A stretch of 6,949 nucleotides of DNA, taken from positions 23,672 through 30,620 of the forward strand of contig PFSX01000028.1 in assembly GCA_002789275.1 (NCBI GenBank), given 5' to 3'. The position numbers were made by a program, and so were the translations under genes. Source of the stretch: Candidatus Huberarchaeum crystalense. Its GTDB lineage: Archaea > Huberarchaeota > Huberarchaeia > Huberarchaeales > Huberarchaeaceae. The notes beneath the pieces were generated by a model. The model did no database searches, was not told the origin of the DNA, and worked only from the letters and a program-made list of their open reading frames with translations. The first letter of the stretch is position 1, and each line of letters begins with the position of its first letter. Below are positions 1 through 5,005 of this stretch, in pieces.

Positions 1-190
1 TAAAAAACAATAGCACTTAATCAAATTAAATTAAATCAAACTAAAACAAATAAAAAACAATAGCACTTAATCAAATTAAATTAAATCAAACTAAAACAAA
101 TAAAAAACAATAGCACTTAATCAAATTAAATTAAATCAAACTAAATTAAACTAAAACAAAATAAAAAATAGTAGCACTGCTTAATCAAAA
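1..190. repeat. Tandem array of a 50-bp AT-rich unit with internal 5-bp period
   Basis: Two exact 50-bp copies lie at 1-50 and 51-100. A third at 101-160 is identical except for a 10-bp insertion (CTAAATTAAA, 141-150), and a decayed fourth runs from 161 to about 190. The array is cut by the left edge, so the total copy number is unknown. Each unit carries one less repetitive core, TAGCACTTAATCAAA (11-25, 61-75, 111-125; variant with an inserted GC at 172-189). The rest of the unit reads as pentamers of the type TCAAA, TTAAA, CTAAA, ACAAA, so the 10-bp insertion equals two pentamers. Stop codons occur in every frame, so it is non-coding. Slippage is the likely source. Whether the core binds a protein is unknown. 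Confidence 0.93.
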
Positions 191-196
191 ATTATA
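187..196 (+). promoter_or_regulatory. Possible TATA element for the SPFH gene
   Basis: AAAATTATAT is centred about 42 nt upstream of the ATG at 234. An archaeal start about 26 nt after a TATA centre would give a leader of roughly 16 nt. The leader shows no Shine-Dalgarno sequence. The element overlaps the decayed last copy of the tandem array, and the surroundings are so AT-rich that chance TATA matches are expected. Confidence is therefore low. Confidence 0.35.
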
Positions 197-233
197 TGCT
201 CAACTCCACAAACCCTAAACATCTAAAAATAAT

Positions 234-1229
234 ATGAACTCTCATTCTGAATTTGCTGAAAGATCTTCACCACAAATAGAAAGCTTGTCCCAGATAGTTT
301 ATGAAAAAAACTTTTCTCAACTTACTTCGCCAGTAGCTATTGCGATATTTTTAGCAAGTGTTGCTTTTTTTATTGGTTTTATTTATTTGCTTATTATTGG
401 TAGTGATAATTTTGGATTGTATTTTATTCTTCTTTTGCTTTCTATTCCTGGTTTTTTTTTGGGTTTTGTTCGACAATACGGTCCCACAGAAAAGGCAGTA
501 ATTTATAGATTTGGCAATTTTTGCAGAACAATAGGTCCGGGTTGGGCAATTTTGCTTCCATTTATTGAAAATGAATATGCTATTGTTGATACGCGAGTTC
601 ATCAACAAACAAAATACAAAGTTATTGCTTATACAAAAGACGATGTGCCTATTGAATTTGATTTTGCTTATTATGTTCGGGTTGTTGATGCAAGCAAAGC
701 AGTAATGAATGTAAACAACATAGAGCGCGCAATTTCAACATATATTTTTGGAAATGTGCGAGGAGTTGTTGGAAAAATTTTGATGCGCGAGATGTTTTCA
801 GATATGGATAGTTTAGAAAATCTTTTAAAACCAGAATTAGAAAAACACAGTTTAAGGTGGGGATTTGATGTTGAGAATGTTGAGATTTTGCATATTTCTC
901 TTCCAAAGACAGTTTTTCAAGCACTTTCTGAGCCAATCACTCAAGAGCAAAAAGCCATAGCTGCGCGCTTTGAAGCAGAAGCAAAGAGAGTTATAATAAA
1001 TGTAGTTGGTGACTCTGCTAAAAATTTAAGCCCCCAAGCACTTACTTATATTTATATCCAAGCACTGAACAAATTAGGTCAGCAAGCTGGTTCTAAGATT
1101 GTTATACCAACAGATTATTCTTCAATGATGAATCTTGCGACAAATGCGTCTCTTGCTGCAGAAGCGATTGGTGGAAAAGCCAACCTAAAAAAAATAATAT
1201 CTGATGTAGCAGACAATATTAAATGTTAA
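234..1229 (+). CDS. SPFH/Band 7 (stomatin-like) membrane protein
   Basis: This 331-residue protein belongs to the SPFH (stomatin/prohibitin/flotillin) family, whose members oligomerise at membranes and organise membrane domains or regulate proteases and channels. Two hydrophobic helices lie at about residues 33-55 and 60-79 and probably form a membrane hairpin. The SPFH domain follows from about 81 to 235: it opens with GPTEKAVIYRFG, then GPGWAILLPFIE, and carries the VDTR segment near 118-121. The stretch QEQKAIAARFEAEAKRVI (237-254) matches the start of the family's C-terminal helix, and residues 266-292, ending KIVIP, match its conserved tail. The helical region is shorter than in typical stomatins. 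The ATG is the first in-frame Met that keeps the domain whole. No NfeD-type protease, the common partner, is visible beside it. The exact function is unknown. Confidence 0.88.
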   Translation: MNSHSEFAERSSPQIESLSQIVYEKNFSQLTSPVAIAIFLASVAFFIGFIYLLIIGSDNFGLYFILLLLSIPGFFLGFVRQYGPTEKAVIYRFGNFCRTIGPGWAILLPFIENEYAIVDTRVHQQTKYKVIAYTKDDVPIEFDFAYYVRVVDASKAVMNVNNIERAISTYIFGNVRGVVGKILMREMFSDMDSLENLLKPELEKHSLRWGFDVENVEILHISLPKTVFQALSEPITQEQKAIAARFEAEAKRVIINVVGDSAKNLSPQALTYIYIQALNKLGQQAGSKIVIPTDYSSMMNLATNASLAAEAIGGKANLKKIISDVADNIKC

Positions 1230-1230
1230 G

Positions 1231-1247
1231 TTTTTGTTTTGTTTTTT
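1231..1247 (+). terminator. T-rich terminator after the SPFH gene
   Basis: Directly after the TAA stop (1227-1229) come runs of five, four and six T separated by single G residues. Archaeal RNA polymerase can terminate at such T-tracts without a hairpin. No GC-rich stem precedes it. Confidence 0.6.
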
Positions 1248-1255
1248 GATTTTGG

Positions 1256-1271
1256 GTGTGTTAGTGTGTTA
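1256..1271. repeat. Tandem GTGTGTTA duplication
   Basis: GTGTGTTA occurs twice in perfect tandem (1256-1263 and 1264-1271) in the gap after the SPFH gene. It is probably a slippage product; no function can be assigned. Confidence 0.7.
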
Positions 1272-1280
1272 AATAACCCT

Positions 1281-1309
1281 AATAAGAAATATAACTACAA
1301 TAAGAAATA
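1281..1309. repeat. Direct repeat AATAAGAAATA
   Basis: The 11-mer AATAAGAAATA occurs at 1281-1291 and 1299-1309, an 18-bp period. It lies between the terminator of the SPFH gene and the stem-loop ahead of the helicase gene. A GGAG at 1313-1316 downstream is not followed by a usable reading frame: the nearby TTG is followed at once by TAA. Confidence 0.65.
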
Positions 1310-1360
1310 AGAAGGAGAAATATATTTGTAAAAATCCCAAAACCCTAACAAGTAGTGCTT

Positions 1361-1407
1361 AAAGCATTTGCTGAATTAACCTGCTTTTAAATGCAAATGC
1401 TTTTTTT
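1361..1407 (+). terminator. Stem-loop followed by T-run
   Basis: AAAGCATTTG (1361-1370) and CAAATGCTTT (1394-1403) are perfect 10-bp inverted repeats with a 23-nt loop, and the right arm runs into seven T residues (1401-1407). This resembles a terminator reading in the plus direction, perhaps a second stop for SPFH transcripts. Competing pairings exist: TGCTT/AAGCA at 1356-1366, and GCATTT (1364-1369) with AAATGC (1389-1394). A role in the leader of the helicase gene therefore cannot be excluded. Confidence 0.5.
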
Positions 1408-1441
1408 CACGCCAAATTTTTCTAAAATGCGTTTGCGCGCC

Positions 1442-1461
1442 CAACAATAAGCAACAATAAG
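1442..1461. repeat. Tandem CAACAATAAG duplication
   Basis: CAACAATAAG is repeated exactly in tandem (1442-1451, 1452-1461), 25 bp before the preferred start of the helicase gene. It lies in the probable leader or promoter-proximal region; no known binding site is recognised. Confidence 0.7.
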
Positions 1462-1485
1462 CTCTTGCATACTTTCAAAAATCTT

Positions 1486-3357
1486 ATGCTTAAGTTTAAT
1501 CTTTTTCCATTTGAGAAAATACGTAGTGGCCAAGCTGAATTTATGAATGATGTTGCTGCTGCAATTGAAAATAGAAAAATCTTGTTAAGCCATGCGCCAA
1601 CAGGAATTGGAAAAACAGTTTCAGCTTTGGTTCCTGCTGTTGAATATGCGTTGAAAAATGATAAAATTGTTTTCTTTTTGACATCAAAGCAATCTCAACA
1701 CAAGATTGTAATTGAGACTTTGAAAAAAATGAGTAATATATCTGACTCTAAAATAAAAGTTGTTGACCTTATTTCAAAACAAGCAATGTGTCCGCGCGAA
1801 ATTGCTGCTGAGCATCCTGCTCTTTTTTCAGATTTTTGTCGCCTTGATCAAAAAACAGGAAGATGTAAATATTTTATCAATAATAATAATCAATTTAAAG
1901 AAAAAATAAACAGCGAAATTTTGCATGTTGAAGAATTTAAAAAACTATGCTCAAACGAGTGGGTTTGCCCCCATAAATGTGCATTAGAATTAATATCTAC
2001 AGCAAATGTTGTTGTTTGTGATTATAATTATTTATTTACAGACATATATGATAATTTTTCAGACAAGATAGGAAAATCATTGAGTGATTTTATTGTTATT
2101 ATTGATGAAGCGCACAACCTTTCAAACCGCCTTGTTGATTATCTTAGCGGCGAACTTAATGTTGATATTTTAGATGGAGCAAGAAAAGAGGCACAAAAAA
2201 TAGACAGAAAGGACTTGAGCCAAATTATAAAAAAATTGATTGGTTTTTTTGAAAGTCAGCCAAAAAATAAAGAAGTCAATGTATTACTTGGATTTTTAAT
2301 TGACAAACTCAATAATATTTTGAAAGAATCTCTAAATCCAATAGGTTTTGATGATTTTTTTGAAGAGCTTAAAAAAGCAGCTGATGAGGTGTTTGAACAA
2401 AAGGTTGCAGAAGAGTATTCAAAACTGAATTTTTTGAAAACTTTTTTAGAAGGGTGGAAAACTAACTCTCCTTGCTCTCGAATTTTTTCGTTTGTTGATT
2501 CACCTAAACTTTCATACAAACTTTTAGATCCTTCTTCATTAAGTAACACAGTTTTATCAAAAGTTCATTCTGCAATCTTGATGAGCGGAACATTTTCACC
2601 TCCAGAAATGTACGCAGACGTCTTAGGTATTTCAAATGAGCGCGCAATTTTTAAAATTTACCCTTCTTATTTTCCTCAAGAAAATCGCTTTGTCGCAGTG
2701 ACAAAAAATCTAACAAGTTTGTATTCTTATAGGAGCAAAGACATGTTCTATGCAATAGCTGAAAAAATTACAAATATTTCTAAAATTATTATTGAAAAAA
2801 CAGGACAGAATATAGCTGTTTTTTTCCCCTCATATTTATTTTTAAATGAGGTGCAGCAATATATTGATGACAAACTAAAATCAAAACTAATTGTTGAGTT
2901 GAGGCATATGCGCAAAACAGACAAAGAGAATTTATATAATCAGCTAAAATTTTTTCCAGGCAAAATTTTGTTTGGGGTAATTGCTGGTTCGCTTTCAGAA
3001 GGATTTGACTATGAAAACAACTTACTGAAATGTGTTATAGTAGTTGGTTTGCCGTTAAATCCGCCAGATCTTTTTAGGAAAAATTTTCAAGAATATTATT
3101 GCAAAAAATTTGGTAAGCGAAAAGGCATACTTTACAGCAACACATATCCTGCGATAAATAAAGCAGTGCAAGCAGGTGGGCGCGCAATTCGCAGCGAAAC
3201 CGACCGTGCAATTATTGTGTTGATGGATTATAGATATATTTTTCCTGAGTATATGCAATGCCTTCCCCCAGAATGGAATGCAAGGTCAAGCGATAAAATT
3301 GAAGATCTTTGTGAAAAGTTTTTTGATAAAAATAATAGCTACAACAAAGAAAATTAA
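1486..3357 (+). CDS. xpd: XPD/Rad3-like Fe-S superfamily 2 DNA helicase
   Basis: This is a 5'-3' DNA helicase of the XPD/Rad3/DinG group, which acts in DNA repair in archaea. From the ATG at 1486 it has 623 residues, normal for archaeal XPD. Walker A APTGIGKT is at about 37-44 and the DEAH box (VIIDEAHNL) is near 204-212. SGTFSP is near 367-372, the motif V region GSLSEGFDYEN at 501-511, and motif VI QAGGRAIRSETDRA at 562-575. Between motifs I and II, Cys102, Cys118, Cys127 and Cys161 (in the CPH context) fit the four ligands of the 4Fe-4S domain. Cys155 and Cys165 are additional cysteines nearby. A TTG at 1465 would add seven residues. The ATG is preferred because it places FPFEKIRSGQ at the usual distance from the N-terminus. 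No Shine-Dalgarno or clear TATA box is visible. It appears intact. Confidence 0.92.
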   Translation: MLKFNLFPFEKIRSGQAEFMNDVAAAIENRKILLSHAPTGIGKTVSALVPAVEYALKNDKIVFFLTSKQSQHKIVIETLKKMSNISDSKIKVVDLISKQAMCPREIAAEHPALFSDFCRLDQKTGRCKYFINNNNQFKEKINSEILHVEEFKKLCSNEWVCPHKCALELISTANVVVCDYNYLFTDIYDNFSDKIGKSLSDFIVIIDEAHNLSNRLVDYLSGELNVDILDGARKEAQKIDRKDLSQIIKKLIGFFESQPKNKEVNVLLGFLIDKLNNILKESLNPIGFDDFFEELKKAADEVFEQKVAEEYSKLNFLKTFLEGWKTNSPCSRIFSFVDSPKLSYKLLDPSSLSNTVLSKVHSAILMSGTFSPPEMYADVLGISNERAIFKIYPSYFPQENRFVAVTKNLTSLYSYRSKDMFYAIAEKITNISKIIIEKTGQNIAVFFPSYLFLNEVQQYIDDKLKSKLIVELRHMRKTDKENLYNQLKFFPGKILFGVIAGSLSEGFDYENNLLKCVIVVGLPLNPPDLFRKNFQEYYCKKFGKRKGILYSNTYPAINKAVQAGGRAIRSETDRAIIVLMDYRYIFPEYMQCLPPEWNARSSDKIEDLCEKFFDKNNSYNKEN

Positions 3358-3373
3358 AGATGTTTGTTGTGGA

Positions 3374-3402
3374 GTTTTTGGCAAAAACAGCAATCAAAAA
3401 AA
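3374..3402. terminator. Shared terminator region between convergent genes
   Basis: The 63-bp gap between the convergent genes holds GTTTTTG (3374-3380) and its inverted copy CAAAAAC (3382-3388), followed by a run of seven A residues (3396-3402) that reads as seven T on the minus strand. The T5 at 3375-3379 could stop helicase transcripts, and the A-run could stop the minus-strand gene. A second inverted repeat, AATTTAG (3407-3413) and CTAAATT (3426-3432), spans the stop codon of the minus-strand gene. The one-base spacer of the first repeat means that any hairpin must open a few pairs. Confidence 0.55.
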
Positions 3403-3420
3403 GTTAAATTTAGATTAAGC

Positions 3421-4935
3421 TTACGCTAAATTAAATTTATTCTTAAAAACAGCCATTATTTTATCAATTTGCTCTTGAAGTTTTTTTTGCTCTGCTACAT
3501 ATTCTGTTTTTGGCACTATTGCTTTTTTGTGAAGCAATACACATTTTTTTAAATTTTCATTTGATTTATATTCAGGAGTTTTTTTGTTTTCACCTTCTTC
3601 ACTTTTTCTATCTTTTGATGGTTTGCCTTCAAAAAGACGATCAAGCAATCGCAATCCACCTTCGTCGCTTTTTGGCTTTTCTTCAACTTTTTCATCAGGA
3701 AGTTTAAAATCTAAACCAAGTTCACGCGCTAATTTTGCGACTTCTTCAAGTTCAGCTATGTCATTTGTTCCTGCTACTCCTTCAATATAATCATCTATCT
3801 CTTTTTTTAGGGAAGTGTCTTCAATAGAACGTTGCTGCAAGCAACATTCCCAGGGAGTTAATAAATAACCTGTTGCATTAATTTGAAAATACCAATTATT
3901 GGCACCTGTTGCTTCAACTCCAACAAAATTAAAAATCCAATATTTTTTTAATACTGGCTTAATTTCTTTTTTGAGCTCAAAACTCCAACTAAGACCACTA
4001 CTTAACTTTACAGTTGTCATCCTAACAGGCACTCCTGCAAGCATATTTACTGCAACGTCAGAATCCATACTAGCATATACAGATGCAGGATCACCACTCA
4101 TAAATTCAAGTCTTTTAATATTTTCAAGTACAGGCCGCAATTGTTTTTTATATAAAACAATCATTGATAGGTCGCGCGCAAGCTGCTCTATTGCTATTTT
4201 TTCTGTAAGTTTAAGATTTTCTTTCCAATATTTTCGCCATTCTAAAAATTCAGTTAATTTTTTTGCCAAAATATTTTTATATCTATCACTAAGTGTTGTG
4301 TCTTTTTGAATTTCTTCAACTGTTTCTGTTTTGATAAAATAGTCAGGAAGCATATAAAATGAAAGATCCTGTGCCATTTGATATATGCTTGATCTTCCTT
4401 TTTTTATATCTACATTGTCAAGCCAAAGCGATTTTTGTATGCGTATTGTTTCCTTTTGTTTTTCAGGGTCTTTTGTATTTTCACTATCTTTTATAATATC
4501 TAGAAATTTTTTTGTTTCAATGCGATCTGCCATTGATTGATTGATTGCTTTGGTTGAAATACCAATTGCTTGCAAAAGTTGACTTGCTTGTTGCTGCTGG
4601 CTTGCTTTTTTTTGTTGAATTTCACCCCAACGAGTATCTATTTCTGAAGCATACCACTGCTCATCAAGCTTTCTTAAATCACTTCCTATTGCAGTAATAA
4701 AACCAAAATACAATGCTTCAAATGGCGTCGTGCTGTCTAATTTAAAAGTTAATTCACATTGCGGCTTAATTGGTCGTAGTTTGTAGTGTTTTGGGTCTAA
4801 GGCTTTGCTTATTGAAGTATAAGCAAATTTTCCTTTTTTCACAGTTTCTCCTTTTGATTTAAATTTTTCTTTGTATTTTTCAACATATGCTGCTTGTTCT
4901 ACACCTTCTAATTCTACAAATGTCTTACCACTCAT
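3421..4935 (-). CDS. Unrecognised soluble 504-residue protein with charged linker and C-terminal coiled coil
   Basis: I do not recognise this family. The protein starts MSGKTFVELE and has no signal peptide or membrane helix, so it is probably cytosolic. Residues 1-105 look folded, with conserved-looking aromatics in DEQWYASEIDTRWGE (91-105). A Gln-rich helix follows (107-122), then a mostly helical, charged section (about 130-280) with many Trp and Tyr. A probable beta-rich part lies at about 295-365 (YWIFNFVGVEATG, then NNWYFQINATGYLLTP), followed by a Cys pair at 364-365. Residues 411-463 are dominated by Lys, Glu, Asp, Ser and Pro and are probably disordered. Residues 478-497 form a short amphipathic helix, likely a coiled coil. 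No nucleotide-binding or catalytic motif is evident. The long unbroken frame with sensible composition supports a real gene. Its start is 70 bp from that of the divergent membrane-protein gene, so shared regulation or function is plausible. Confidence 0.85.
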   Translation of the reverse strand: MSGKTFVELEGVEQAAYVEKYKEKFKSKGETVKKGKFAYTSISKALDPKHYKLRPIKPQCELTFKLDSTTPFEALYFGFITAIGSDLRKLDEQWYASEIDTRWGEIQQKKASQQQQASQLLQAIGISTKAINQSMADRIETKKFLDIIKDSENTKDPEKQKETIRIQKSLWLDNVDIKKGRSSIYQMAQDLSFYMLPDYFIKTETVEEIQKDTTLSDRYKNILAKKLTEFLEWRKYWKENLKLTEKIAIEQLARDLSMIVLYKKQLRPVLENIKRLEFMSGDPASVYASMDSDVAVNMLAGVPVRMTTVKLSSGLSWSFELKKEIKPVLKKYWIFNFVGVEATGANNWYFQINATGYLLTPWECCLQQRSIEDTSLKKEIDDYIEGVAGTNDIAELEEVAKLARELGLDFKLPDEKVEEKPKSDEGGLRLLDRLFEGKPSKDRKSEEGENKKTPEYKSNENLKKCVLLHKKAIVPKTEYVAEQKKLQEQIDKIMAVFKNKFNLA

Positions 4936-4960
4936 AATTTATTTACAGGGCAAGAATCGC

Positions 4961-4970
4961 CTTTATAATC
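4961..4970 (-). promoter_or_regulatory. TATA-like element for the minus-strand orphan gene
   Basis: On the minus strand this reads GATTATAAAG, centred about 30 nt upstream of the ATG (4935-4933). That spacing suits a leaderless or nearly leaderless archaeal transcript. No Shine-Dalgarno sequence lies between it and the start. Confidence 0.55.
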
Positions 4971-4976
4971 ACTATC

Positions 4977-4986
4977 TTTTTAAATA
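4977..4986 (+). promoter_or_regulatory. TATA-like element for the membrane-protein gene
   Basis: TTTTTAAATA is centred about 25 nt upstream of the ATG at 5006, as expected for a leaderless archaeal transcript. The following AT-rich stretch contains further TATA-like matches, so the exact element is uncertain. There is no Shine-Dalgarno sequence. It lies almost next to the opposite-strand element at 4961-4970. Confidence 0.45.
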
Positions 4987-5005
4987 AATATATTATAATA
5001 ACATT

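Noticed and set aside
1..160. CRISPR array
   Set aside because: The 50-bp copies are contiguous and identical throughout, with no variable spacers; it is a simple tandem repeat.
649..936. Minus-strand frames inside the SPFH and helicase genes
   Set aside because: Frames at 351-608, 649-936, 2256-2549 and 3055-3397 lie antisense to well-supported protein families and match nothing recognisable.
1465..1485. TTG at 1465 as the start of the helicase gene
   Set aside because: It adds seven residues before the ATG at 1486 without family support; the ATG gives the normal distance to the FPFEKIRSGQ segment. TTG remains possible.
1230..1485. Replication origin or guide RNA in the repeat-rich gap
   Set aside because: No recognisable origin-recognition-box pattern, orc1/cdc6 gene, or paired C and D box motifs was found; repeats alone are not enough.
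202..3377. AACTCCACA (202-210) matching TGTGGAGTT (3369-3377) in inverted orientation
   Set aside because: A single 9-bp match between distant gaps is within chance, and nothing suggests that the two ends bound a mobile element.
3899..4309. 136-residue plus-strand frame inside the minus-strand orphan gene
   Set aside because: It is a shadow of the 504-codon frame, with no promoter context and low-complexity Ser/Phe composition. The same applies to the shorter plus-strand frames at 3510-3790.
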